This document shows positions 9,966 through 19,609 of a DNA stretch of 23,660 nt, piece after piece. Source of the stretch: Phialocephala subalpina (lineage: Eukaryota > Ascomycota > Leotiomycetes > Helotiales > Mollisiaceae). Location: positions 1,165,519 through 1,189,178 of the forward strand of contig FJOG01000010.1 of assembly GCA_900073065.1 (NCBI GenBank), written 5' to 3'. Position 1 is the stretch's first letter. Every line of letters starts with the position of its first letter. The notes under the pieces were generated by a model, which had not been told where the DNA came from, ran no database searches, and saw nothing but the letters and a program-made list of their open reading frames with translations. Position numbers and translations under genes: made by a program.

Positions 9966-10968
9966 ATTCAACGCGACCGTTTGTCCTGTTCGATTGATGA
10001 AGGATGATTGTTGCAACGCGTTTTCCGTCTTCGTGAGTCGCGTTGGTAGCCTCAATTGTTGTTTTTGTTGCGAGAAGGAATTTGTTGTTGAGGCGAGGTC
10101 GAGTGTTAGAAGTCTTAGGCAAAGTGAACCCCTGTCCGGAAATCCCAATGGGGAAAACATGTGATAGCTTTTGAAACTTGGAAGAGCAGAGCTAACTTCT
10201 GTAGTGGCCGAAGAATTCAATTGTGGTCCTGAGTGTATTTGTCATGAGGAAATCTGCGCTGGAGCAAGCTGTCTTCAATTGTGTATCCAAGCACAAGCAC
10301 ATCAAAGAGTAGCGGGGTCGAGGCTGTAGATCAGAGTATGTAAATTCCTGACGAGGATCTCATTCAGATCTGGGTCAACCCTTCATGCTTCGAGATGTCC
10401 GCAACTAATTCAGGGCTACGCCCCTCACAACCACCGAATCAGCCTCATCATCTTTCGAAGAGCATGAAAGTACATTTATCACTCCCCACAAGTCAGCCGT
10501 CGCTCGTCATTTTTGGTTGAGTAGTGATACGGTGGTCCTGACGCTTTGGGAATGTCGAATATTGTCCGTAAAGTTCGTGAAGCCCTGGAAGTGTTTGGCA
10601 GACTGGGACATTAGAAGTCCCATTTCCAACCTCTGACATTTGCTGAATCGAAGGTGGTGCGAGTTGACCAACAAAGAGTCGACCAAGCTCCACATGTACT
10701 GCCCTTCTTCGAGCTCTCTACGAGTAAGGTGGTGGAGATCCACGAGGCTCAAGTCCAGAGTGGTGGCTCAGCGGCTTGATGATGCCGAAGATCGAGTCAA
10801 TAAAGAATGTTGGAAGAAGAGTTGCAGACTGAATAAACCTTGGGCTGGAATTTATACTCGTGATAGCCGAGCGTTTAAGAATCGAATCGTGAAGCCGAAA
10901 CACGGATATCGGATGTAGGGAAGAATGCAAAAATTGATCACAGGCTTCATAGCCATGCCCTGTCCACC
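9966..10968. other. Array spacer between copies 2 and 3
   Basis: The in-frame upstream extension of copy 2 (to 10220) may be leader rather than protein. Other open frames (10493-10752 minus, 10640-10918 plus) overlap each other and show no motif. No RNA gene or repeat is seen. Confidence 0.3.
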
Positions 10969-11594
10969 TCAATATCTCGCAAGAAATGGGAACACGGTGA
11001 AAGTGGATTCTCCTCTGCTGTCCGTTTCCTCCAAACTGAAGCCTTCTGGAGCGACGGTTCCAAAACCGTGTGGGTACTTCTTTTCTAACTCTTGTATTGC
11101 TTTGTCTGCTGCCACGGCAGACTTTATCTTGGTGCGAATAAGAAATCGAGGGTTTGGACTCGGCTTGTTAGTCATCTCGCGAAGTGCAACCGTCCGAACC
11201 AAACCCTCTCCCCGTTCTCGCTCATGGACAAGTGCGTCCCTGAGCCGATATCGCAATTGATGGTTTATCTGCTCGTGGATATTCGATGACACGGAGAGAT
11301 ATATAGATGCCTTTTTTTAATCATAAGTTCGAAAGGCATATGGTAAGGCGAGGTCAAATATTGGTTGTCGAGCAGCCATATCTGCTAGAGTCTCTTTCAA
11401 AGCTTGCGATTGCGTTCGGTAGGTGCGAAGCCGATAGGGAACCCAATCTTTCCAATCTGCGGTTCACTTCTCCTCAATATTGGCTTTGGTTCTCCTGGTA
11501 GCACATTGTACTTGGCTCGAAGGGCGAAAATCGGTTCGAATGACCATGGGGTAAGGCGCAGCTGCACCACGAGACGAGCGCGAGGATTGGCCAT
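10969..11594 (-). pseudogene. Array copy 3: 2H phosphoesterase-like protein with a frameshift and an in-frame TAA
   Basis: From the ATG at 11594 the frame reads an N-terminal strand (ARLVVQLRLTPWSFEPI) and FALRAKYNVLPGEP, very like fungal PF13563 proteins. The first motif is replaced (KIGFPIGFAP, no His). A frameshift near 11420-11430 moves to SQALKETLADMAARQ and PIFDLALPYAFRTY. A TAA at 11317-11319 interrupts that frame, where CAA to TAA would be the simplest change. The same frame then continues as HQLRYRLRDALVH, NPRFLIRTKIKSAVAADKAI, KKYPHGFG and FTVFPFLARY, with a stop at 10969-10971. The second catalytic position is Arg (CGA, 11146-11148). It is broken in this sequence, although nearly the whole family fold is still recognisable. 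Confidence 0.6.
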
Positions 11595-12795
11595 TTGGAG
11601 GACAGTCGTGCTAGATGCGAGTCCGCAGGAGCAAATAGTGACAACTCGGTTGCTTGTTAGGCGGAATTGAGGGCTGTAATATCGATTGATGAACGTTGAG
11701 ATACAAATGTCGTCGGATGTTGGATGTTGGATGTCTCAGGGCGGGAGTTGGACGCTTGCATTCCGATCCAGCCCCACGGGGAATAACACGTGAAGGAAGT
11801 CGCAGCAAAGCTCATGCTACATTACGAGATCAATGAGCTGTAATTTTTGGTGTAGAAAATATTTCGTGCGATGCATAAATACTACGCGGTCTAGAATCTG
11901 AATCGACGCAACATAATGTGGATTTCGAAGAGGGGAACGGAGAATGCGGGGTAGCCTCATCATCTGCTCAGTGATTAGGACATGCTGTAATCCGATGTGA
12001 GGATGAGGTTGCACGCGAAAGTAATAGGGTTGATGCGGGGTTAGACATATACATAAGATAATTACATCTTCTATGGTATCCTGCCCAGCGCCGCGCCAAG
12101 CTTCGTAGAACATCTTCCTAGCATCTCGGAAGCCCTCGCGGTAACATGTTCCCAGCGATGACCTATGTTCGCTGTGATTAATGGATCCGATATAGCTCCA
12201 TGCAAGTATCATCCGTTGTCTCCTTGAGATTGGCCCACGTTTAACAGAGGGTAATGCGAATATCCTTCGGGCGCAAAGTGAGCAGGCTGACGAGGAGTGC
12301 GAAGGGCAGAGGATAGAGTAAGCTGTGCGGAGCAGGAAGGCGATAATGACTTAGACAGAAAGGATGACCGTTCACTGGGATAATGCGCACAAGGGCAAAT
12401 CGTAGGTGATGACGTTGGTGTTGCTGGGAAATGGTAGGTCAGGCGAGGTCCAGAAGAGCCGAGCGAGAGGAGCGTGTCAATTGGATTGTCGTCCTGAAAA
12501 TACAAGCTATCTGTACTTGAATGGTATGGGCCGCGGACCTTGATCGTCGAAATTTCCAACGTGAGACCAGAGAAGAAGTCGAGGGCGGTGAAGGCCGTTA
12601 ACTTTCGAAGGAAAACGACCTGATGTTGTGATTGTGGATACTATAAATGTTCGAGGAGACGTCGCAGACTGGAGAACCAACAAGTAGGGTGAGGTAGTAT
12701 AGTATAGTATAGTATGGCGAAGGGGGCGTATTATTACGCTAAGTTTTGACGATTGGTGTGATTGACGGCTGGCGACTTTCAGGTTGATCCATGCT
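11595..12795. other. Array spacer between copies 3 and 4, with unassigned open frames
   Basis: Two adjoining minus-strand frames (12559-12209, Ser/Pro-rich; 12212-11817, 131 codons) are open but lack a recognisable domain. The first has a coding look upstream of its first ATG-equivalent (AFTALDFFSGL, near 12560-12590) but no ATG. A short repeat, four AGTAT units, lies at 12696-12715. I assign no function. Confidence 0.3.
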
Positions 12796-13419
12796 CTAAC
12801 TTTCCTCCCTTGACCCTTCCCCGAGGAACGGGAATGTTTTGAAAAGGGTGAAGATCTTTGGCCCGGTCGTGTGCTGTTGTGCTGGCGTCTCCGACAGGTC
12901 GAAACCAGTTACGCCAAGAGTTGGGAAACCATTTGGGTGAGCTTTGTTCAACTCTTCCACGATCCGATCGGCAGTCTCGGAGTCAGTCTTGCCCACCAGC
13001 AGAATGCGTGGTCTAGGATCTGGGTCATTTCCGAGAGCCTCAATACGCTGAATGAGTTTTCCGCGGTTGGGGCTTCTTGCGCCGTCCTCTTCGTTTGGTC
13101 TGTTAAACACCAAAGCGTCGCTGAGACTATGATCCAGCCTCTTGCGCAATTTCAAATAACCATCTGAATGTACACAAAAGTAGACTTTCTGCCAGGTCCT
13201 ACTGCGAGTTCGGAATGTGTATGGCAAGCTAAGATCGAATGAGGCTTGTTGTACGGCCATCTCAGCAAGGATTTTCTCCAAGTATGCCTGATTAGACCTC
13301 GTGGATGCGAAATGATTCATCATTCCCCAGTTTTCGATCTTGTTATCACGCATGTAGGGTGCGCTCACGCTAGAGAGAAATGCGCAAGACGCCGGTGCAA
13401 GACGCAACCTGATTTTCAA
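12796..13419 (-). CDS. Array copy 4: longest uninterrupted 2H phosphoesterase-like protein
   Basis: This is an uninterrupted frame of 207 codons if counted from KIRLRLAPAS at 13419, but the codon there is TTG. The first in-frame ATG is 13353 (MRDNKIENWG), which would remove the first strand. The frame is open upstream to about 13505, so an upstream exon or a lost start is possible. Visible in order: MMNHFASTRSNQ (first motif, no H-x-T), LEKILAEMAVQQASFDLSLP with YTFRTRS, YLKLRKRLDHSLSDALVF, then DPRPRILLVGKTDSETADRI, KAHPNGFP, VTGFDLSE and FTLFKTFPFLGE. The second catalytic His is Arg (CGC, 13016-13018). If made, the protein would keep the 2H-like fold but lack the usual HxT pair. A role in binding nucleotides or RNA is speculation. 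Confidence 0.6.
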   Translation of the reverse strand: MKIRLRLAPASCAFLSSVSAPYMRDNKIENWGMMNHFASTRSNQAYLEKILAEMAVQQASFDLSLPYTFRTRSRTWQKVYFCVHSDGYLKLRKRLDHSLSDALVFNRPNEEDGARSPNRGKLIQRIEALGNDPDPRPRILLVGKTDSETADRIVEELNKAHPNGFPTLGVTGFDLSETPAQQHTTGPKIFTLFKTFPFLGEGSREES

Positions 13420-14381
13420 CTCCCCACGAATATATATGCTTGATTCGACCCTCTCGATATCGAGGCCGGAAACGAGGAAGTGTTCAAGCAGGCGGACCAG
13501 GGGTCATTGCGAGAAGAGCTTTGAGCGCGATTGTGATGTTGACCTGGATCTGTTGCAGGAGTGGTCCAGGTGAAGTTGGACGTTGGAATTCGAAGCGACC
13601 CGGAAGTGAACCCCTGCCAGCCGAATGCCGCGATCCTTCTTTCGGTAGTGCACGTGATTGACAGGGACAATTCAGGGAACGTTGACAGCATCTCTGTGGA
13701 GTATAACCAGTACAGGTTGAATAATATAATCATGTGTAGAGTTAGACAGAAAATACCAGCCTCGAGAGAAGTAGTTGTATTTGTCCAAGACTGGTACGGC
13801 ACGTGCCAGAGATCTTGAACTCAGGGCAGCCTGAGAGACCGAGCTGTCAACAGCGGGGCGTGGGATACGGGATCGGGGCGGGAGAAATGATTTTAGTAAC
13901 GGAGCTGCTAACATGGTGCACGCAAGAGGGTGACAAACTGGGTTCAAAACATATACATAGCAGACGATATCAGCTATGAGATGGCTTGCCCTGCCAGCTT
14001 CAGAGAATTTTCGGATATCTCTTTGCCCCTTTCATCATGCAAAGAGAGGCTGTTGCTTGTCCTCGTCGATGATTCCCGACGAGGAAGGTATTGGCGTTGC
14101 TCTCTCGAAGACTGTGACGCAGATTCCTCCTTCCTCCTTCTCCAACTTGACATGATTGAGAAAAGTGACAAGCAGTGTTGGAGCCGTGCTTCGATTTGGT
14201 TGGGGATGAGTCTGGGGAACTGTATCTGATGTGAAGAATGAAATCCTGAAGTCGAAGAGACTGGTCGCGCACAATGGTGTCCCGGAAAAAGCTGAAGGTC
14301 GAAAGTTTGAGGCTCCGAAACATGGTGTTGAGAGATTTAAAAATGCTTGCGAACATGGGGGCAAGATGCCTTGTTCAATCT
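13420..14381. other. Array spacer between copies 4 and 5, possible extra fragment
   Basis: A minus-strand frame (13802-13416) contains a plausible 63-nt intron (GTATTT...CTCCACAG, about 13685-13747), but I recognise nothing in its product. At 14330-13980, one minus-strand frame shows PQTFDLQLFPG and RLIPNQIEARLQHCL. These loosely resemble the central strand and helix of the array family. This could be a ninth, very decayed copy, but the match is too weak to call. Confidence 0.25.
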
Positions 14382-14879
14382 TTAGCCTCTGGTAGTTGAT
14401 CCGATCGACGGTCTCGAAGTACTGGTATTCCTGCTAGGCTGGAATGATGGTCCCTGCTGGTCCTCCTGTGGTACTCCCACGAATGGGAAGAAGCTTCCCC
14501 TCCCCCCATAAGGAGGCTTCACCTCGTCGCACAACATGAATCCATCGACTGTGAAATCTAAGCCCGGTGGATATTCTTTTCCTAATTCTCGAACAATCTC
14601 GTTGGCTCTCTCAGCACCGCCGGCGTTCTGACATACCACCATCCGTGGTCTTGGATCTCTTTTACGTGGCCCCGTGGAATCCTCACGGTTTTCAATGTTG
14701 CGTAGGGTAGTTCTCAGCCTTCCTTCCGTTTTCAGCGGGGCGCGATGGCTCAAATTGTGGAATAATGGCAAAGTTGGCATCGTTGCGAATTTAGGCGGCC
14801 AGTTGCAGTATCTCGCTTTGAGCATGTTGATTGCTGCGCTTGATTTAGAAGTAGGCCGAAGGCTAATACCTAGCGCCAT
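14382..14879 (-). CDS. Array copy 5: intact, internally shortened 2H phosphoesterase-like protein, 165 aa
   Basis: This is a clean ATG-to-stop frame and the only array member with a proper ATG and no break. The N-terminus (ALGISLRPTSKSSAAINML, then KARYCNWPPK) and the first-motif strand (MPTLPLFHNLSH, where family members usually have HxTLFHALPG) are present. The central PFDLSL strand and L-x-LR-x-x-L helix are missing. The chain jumps to LRTTLRNIENREDSTG, then DPRPRMVVCQNAGGAERANE, LGKEYPPGLD and SFFPFVGV. A Ser/Pro/Arg-rich tail of about 28 residues follows. Compared with copy 4, roughly 70 residues are absent in phase. The second catalytic position is Arg (CGG, 14643-14645). It lies nearest the permease on its arm; the upstream region has no clear TATA box. 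Confidence 0.6.
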   Translation of the reverse strand: MALGISLRPTSKSSAAINMLKARYCNWPPKFATMPTLPLFHNLSHRAPLKTEGRLRTTLRNIENREDSTGPRKRDPRPRMVVCQNAGGAERANEIVRELGKEYPPGLDFTVDGFMLCDEVKPPYGGRGSFFPFVGVPQEDQQGPSFQPSRNTSTSRPSIGSTTRG

Positions 14880-15666
14880 GGTCGGAAGCGGTTACTAGAA
14901 CACTTGTGTTCGCTTTCAAGGCCGATGTATCTTGAAAAAGAACATGAGTGTGCGTGTGGTGTTGGATGAGTACTGAGGTCGCGATGAGGTCGAAATCAGA
15001 TTTTGTTTTAGCGAGCTGAAACATGCCCCAGTGATTGAGGGTGTGAATAACCTTACCGTGTCTGTTGGACTTCCAACATCATTCTAATGCAAAGCATGAT
15101 TGCTCATGAAAATGACCGACCTCAAAGCAGCGATTTAGAAGGAAGATGCGGAGGTGCGAAAGTGTTAAAACGAGGAAGAAAGGAAGAAGCTTAATGGTGT
15201 CGATCGAGTTGAGGCGCCACCCTGGGCTAGTGCTAGCGTAACTTCCTTCGACAGGGTTGCGAAAAAATATATAGAAGGCGCACACCATGTTTTCAGATCC
15301 CATCCTCCTTCCATCACAACACATCGCCGTCGTCCGAATCTCTTGCCACAGCACGAGAGCCATTCATCTACCAAATGGAGTCCCAAGAAGCAAGCGCTCG
15401 AAAATTTTAGCCCTAAGCTACACGTCTTCGGTCCCGCTCTCGGTTTCTGAAGGGTTTGTCATTTTTTAGTTAATTTTTTCCAGGGTTAGCAGCCGCGTTA
15501 CGAGAAATCCTCAACGATGGGCCCGAAAAAGGACCCACAAACGTAAGATTTTCAGGAAAATGTTTGCAAGCGAAGTTCTATATAACTCGATCGTGGGTAG
15601 TCCCGCCGTCTTGATCCAAGCCGTGCTTCTTCGTCCTTTTATGATTGGCAGGAAACGATTGTCAAG
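14880..15666 (+). other. Upstream region of the permease with a TATA-like site and a coding-like relic
   Basis: TATATAGA lies at 15268-15275 and a short ATG frame (MESQEASARKF, then TAG) starts at 15375. In a different phase, sequence across 15400-15540 reads SPKLHVFGPAL. After a possible GTTTCT...TTCCAG intron it continues LAAALREILNDGPEKGPTN. This looks like a remnant of a small gene or a structured leader. A second TATA-like stretch (TATATAAC, about 15580) is closer to the permease ATG and may be its promoter. No family is recognised for the relic. Confidence 0.3.
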
Positions 15667-17367
15667 ATGAGCAAATCAGATGATATCCAAGCTGCTCCAG
15701 TCTCCGAGAAGATTGCTGAGATCAATGAGGCACCTCGACCTGGGTCTGCGAGTGAGGGATCTCAGGATGCGGAGAAGGGGGAATATCAGGCACCGGGGTT
15801 GCACAGGCAGCTGAAGTCGAGACATTTGCAGATGATTGCCATCGGTATGTCTGACCCTCTCTAGCCATGTCACTCACTGACATGAACAGGTGGTACGATT
15901 GGAACTGGCCTTTTCATAGGATCCGGAGAAGCAATCTCCAAGTCAGGCCCTGCTGGCGCCCTGATTGCCTACATCTTCGTCGGAACTCTGGTTTACTCCG
16001 TCATGCTTTCCCTCGGCGAGATGGCAACGTATATACCCATTTCTGGAGCATTCACGGCTTTTGCGACACGATTTGTTGATCCCAGCCTTGGCTTTGCAAT
16101 GGGTTGGATTTATTGGTTCTCATGGGCTATGACGTATGGACTTGAACTTACAGCAACTGGACTCATCATCAAGTACTGGAACAACAGCATCAACACCGGC
16201 ATCTTCATCGGCGTCTTCTGGGTCGTCATCACGGCTATCAACTTTATGCCTGTTAGATTCTATGGCGAGTTTGAATTCTACCTGTCGCTCGTCAAGGTCA
16301 TTACTGTCCTCGGGTTTCTGATCTTCGCCATCTGCATCGACGCCGGAGCTGGGCAGCACGGCTATCTCGGATTCCACACATGGGGCAATCCGGGTGCCTT
16401 CGCTCCATACCTACTTTCCAGCACGGGTCCCCTCGCCAAGTTCGTCGGCTTCTGGGCTGTACTTATTCAAGCCGGCTTCTCCTATCAAGGTACTGAACTC
16501 GTCGGCATTGCTGCCGGCGAAACGGAAAACCCACGCAAGAACGTCCCAGCCGCCATCAAGAAGACCTTTTACCGAATTCTCTTTTTCTTCGTCTTCAGCG
16601 TCTTCTTCATTGGCCTGCTCGTGCCATACACAAATCAAGAACTGCTTAATCAGGGCAGCGACGCCAATTCATCCCCCTTCGTCATCGCAGCCAAGCTCGC
16701 TGGCGTCAAAGTCCTTCCTGGAATCATCAACGCCGTCCTCCTCTTCGTCGTTCTCTCCGCGGCAAATTCAAACGTCTACTCCGGGTCACGTATCCTGGTC
16801 GGTCTTGCAGATGAAGGTAATGCTCCCAAGTTCTTCACCATAGCATCCAAGGCTGGTGTCCCTTACTGGGCCGTCGCATTCACATCGATGTTCGGCCTTC
16901 TCGCTTTCATGAATCTCTCGTCTGGTGCTGGACAGGTGTTCTCGTGGTTCATGAACATCACTGGAGTTGCAGGATTCATCACATGGGCATGTATCAACGG
17001 ATGCCACATCGCATTCATGCGCGCTTTGAAAGCTCGCAATATCTCCAGGGATACACTTCCATTCAAGGCTTTCTGGCAGCCATACTTCGCTTGGTATGGC
17101 CTGTTCTTTAACGTCCTGATCATTCTCACGCAAGGATTCACAGCATTCATACCTTGGAGTGTGAAGGACTTCTTCATCAATTATGTTAGTGTGATCTTGT
17201 TCGTGGTGTTGTATGTTAGTCATAAGTTGGTGAGGAGGACGAGCCTTGTGAAGAGCACTGAGGCAGATATTACGACGGGGTGTTTGGAGGAGGCTGAGGC
17301 AGCTGAGTCGTATAGTATCGAGGCGCCGACTACCACTTGGGGAAAGTTTTGGGCTTGGATGGCTTGA
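15667..17367 (+). CDS. Amino acid permease (fungal YAT/AAP family, PF00324)
   Basis: This is a plasma-membrane proton symporter for amino acids; the specific substrate cannot be read from the sequence. Exons are 15667-15844 and 15890-17367, giving 551 aa. The 45-nt intron (GTATGT...AACAG) splits a Gly codon so that AIGGTIGTGLFIGSG, the family signature at the start of TM1, is restored. The cytosolic N-terminus is acidic and ends QLKSRHLQMIAIG. Further family landmarks are SLGEMATYIPISGAF (TM2/loop), FAMGWIYWFSWAM (TM3), GFSYQGTELVGIAAGETENP (TM6 and following loop), AANSNVYSGSRIL, and WISRDTLPF-like ISRDTLPFKAFWQPYFAWYG. About twelve hydrophobic segments are present. No stops or frameshifts are seen. 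The gene sits between the two outward-facing arms of the 2H-like array, whose members show much more decay, so the permease is under stronger constraint. Confidence 0.95.
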
Positions 17368-17916
17368 TTCTGGAATCTTGATTCAATTAAAGCGGCATTT
17401 CTTAGTGCGGCTTAGCGGGCCGCGGGTCGTGGGTTGTTGAGACTCGATAATTTTACAGTTGGACTCTTCGTGTGTATATATATATATGCACATGTATAGA
17501 TGTATATGGCATTCCAATAATGAAAATCTTCAAACACATCACCCTTCGGGATTCTGGTACGTACGCAGTGAACTCTGCTGTGGCCATAAGGGTTGACCGG
17601 GATATCGGCCCGAGATCTCACATATCATTCCGAACGGGAAGCAAGGGGTTATTGAGAGCCGGGGTTCAGCCGATTTTCAACAACCTCCTACAACAACACC
17701 TTAGTTCTGGTTCCACCAAACGGTACTACTATCAAGTGCTGGCGACTAACCACACATCGATTTGCCAGCTAGACACTATACTCGCGAGTCCCGTGCCCGC
17801 CGACGAATCTCCATTTTCTAACCTCATCTCTTCTTCCCAGATCTCGAATCACGATAACAACAATAGAACGCAACGCCTACACGCACACCAAGCCAAATTC
17901 GCCTAGTCAAGCCCAG
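17368..17916 (+). other. Permease 3' flank and leader of array copy 6
   Basis: A short TA-alternating run (TATATATATATAT) lies near 17474-17486. A long plus-strand frame (17472-17906) has no recognisable motif. The last 60 bases before 17917 are CA-rich, as in fungal 5' leaders. Nothing else can be supported. Confidence 0.3.
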
Positions 17917-18666
17917 ATGAGTGCAAACAATGGGTTCTTGAGAGTACCGATGTGCATTCTCCGATTGCGCCTCGACAGCCATTCTTGCCGACCTATCAGT
18001 GCTTTTCGCGAACATTTCCGGAGGATCCTGCCAAAAATACGGTTTTGATTCATATCAAAAGGCTCCAAGGCACCCCATCAAACGTGTAATCTATCGAAGC
18101 AATACTTCGCCCGATAGCTGCTCCACAGCGGCCTTTCGAGCCGAATTTGGACGAACCATTTATATATCGCGATAGTCCTGGTCCGAAGTATCGAAAGATC
18201 ACTGTAATCCAAGGACTCACTTTGAAACAATCTTTTCTTTACGCGAGAAAGTAGTGAGTGGCTTTGGGGACGTGTTAGTTCGGCGTGCAAACCCAAAGGG
18301 AAGAAGTCTGACTTTTCACGACCGCAATACATCCCTATGCGCGAGAATGTTCATGCCTGGACCGACAGCAGACCGCGTTTATCGATAGTACATCCGAGCG
18401 AGACCATCACAAAAGAGCGTCCTAGCGATTTTGTTGCAGAACTTCAGCAGTTTCATCAAAGGGACTCGACACCACTCATTGCAACAGGCTTCGAAATTTG
18501 GTATTTGACCGATAGAAAAAGAGGGCCTTTGTGTCAGTTGCTTGGTAAAGACTGCATTGGTGGTGAAAAGGGCTACAGAATGGCTATATATACACAGAGG
18601 GAAAGTATACCCCGGAGGACCCCGAAACAGGCCGCGTGTAGGCCGCGTCCTCAACTGACACTTTGA
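17917..18666 (+). pseudogene. Array copy 6: 2H phosphoesterase-like protein, frameshifted
   Basis: From the ATG at 17917 the first phase reads MCILRLRLDSHSCRPISAF and REHFRRILPK, and stops at a TGA at 18046-18048. The next phase carries the first-motif strand (NTVLIHIKRLQGTPSN, Asn in place of His), a stop, then IEAILRPIAAPQRPFEPNL and a stop after SFLYARK. The third phase (18337 onward) has DSRPRLSIVHPSETITKE, SDFVAELQQF and ATGFEIWYL. It lacks a clear PFLG end, ending instead in a basic tail at 18666. The second motif is R-L-S with Arg as CGT (18376-18378), so the neighbouring Ser of an HxS motif survives without the His. It is the first copy on the right arm. It is broken unless introns I could not place repair it. 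Confidence 0.55.
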
Positions 18667-19609
18667 CGCCCAACATATCCATTCCATTCCTCGAAAATAG
18701 TGAAGAAGTCAGCTTCGAGGATGGTAAAGTATGCGTTCAAATGATCTAAATCGGAAGTCTCTGGTGGGTTAGAGAGGTTTTGGCATTCGTTTCGACTTGA
18801 CGGACAATGGAACGAGGGGGCACGGAATTTCAATCAATCATACCTTCTGTGGAATCTCGCCGGTATCTTTACAGTCAGAAGGGATGAAGAGGGCACCCAA
18901 AACGGTGCACCGCAATGACAGCTGGATGTGTGCAGCTCTCCCGACTAGTTGCGATTGGAAAGGGATGGCCCAAGGCTGATGGGAACAGCTTTTCACTCCA
19001 GCATTTTCAATCTCACAGCCTTGATAAGACCTTCGAGAAGGCCAAGCGAGGCTAAGTTACCACATGCAGAAAGCATCACAGTGTAAGCCTATGGCCGTCC
19101 ATTGCGCAGAGAAAGTGAGCTAGAAAAGTCCAGGCAAGCCTGGGAGATTGGGAGCGCTGTTTCATTCTGTCAGGACTGACATGCGCTGGTCACTTGGCCT
19201 TGGCTTTCTAGTCTTGGATATAATAATGCAATGGACGTTTCTATTGCATAGCAAACTGCTCGGAGACTTCAATATCATTCAATCAGAGCAAAGTCCGTCC
19301 TGAGTTTATACATTCACATCACGTGAGCCGTAGCTTCTACCTCATCCTCATCTCGCACCTGCCAGCTCTAATGACTGGAAGGACCTCCGAATTTCAACCT
19401 CGAAGATGAGAACTTCTGGGAAGAAGTTGTTTGCTTATTCCCAGGGCGAAGGCAAGAAAATGCAATTTCCTTCAGCCACAGCGGCAAGACTCCAGCCACC
19501 CCACCGAAATCGTCGGCACCTCGCGTTTCGAAAGATTGAACGACCTCTCGACCTCCCCTCCCACAAAGCATCACGAACGGCATCACGTCGACCGACACAG
19601 CGAGCCAAT
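18667..19609 (+). other. Array spacer between copies 6 and 7
   Basis: I see no recognisable gene here. One short plus-strand stretch near 18676-18740 reads ISIPFLENSEEVSFEDG, which resembles the array C-terminal strand but stands alone. The frame of copy 7 is open upstream to 19406 (Arg/Pro-rich), which I take as leader rather than protein. Confidence 0.3.

Noticed and set aside
11817..12559. Two adjoining minus-strand frames between copies 3 and 4
   Set aside because: Open and partly coding-like but without a family, an ATG for the upstream one, or splice evidence.
13416..13802. Minus-strand frame with a plausible 63-nt intron just upstream of copy 4
   Set aside because: The product is unrecognised and its phase does not join copy 4, so it is not offered as its first exon.
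13974..14364. Possible ninth array copy on the minus strand
   Set aside because: Only TFDLQLF-like and a helix-like stretch match, in one frame without the second motif or PFLG end; too weak to count.
16120..17223. Several minus- and plus-strand frames inside the permease
   Set aside because: Shadows of the permease coding sequence in other frames.
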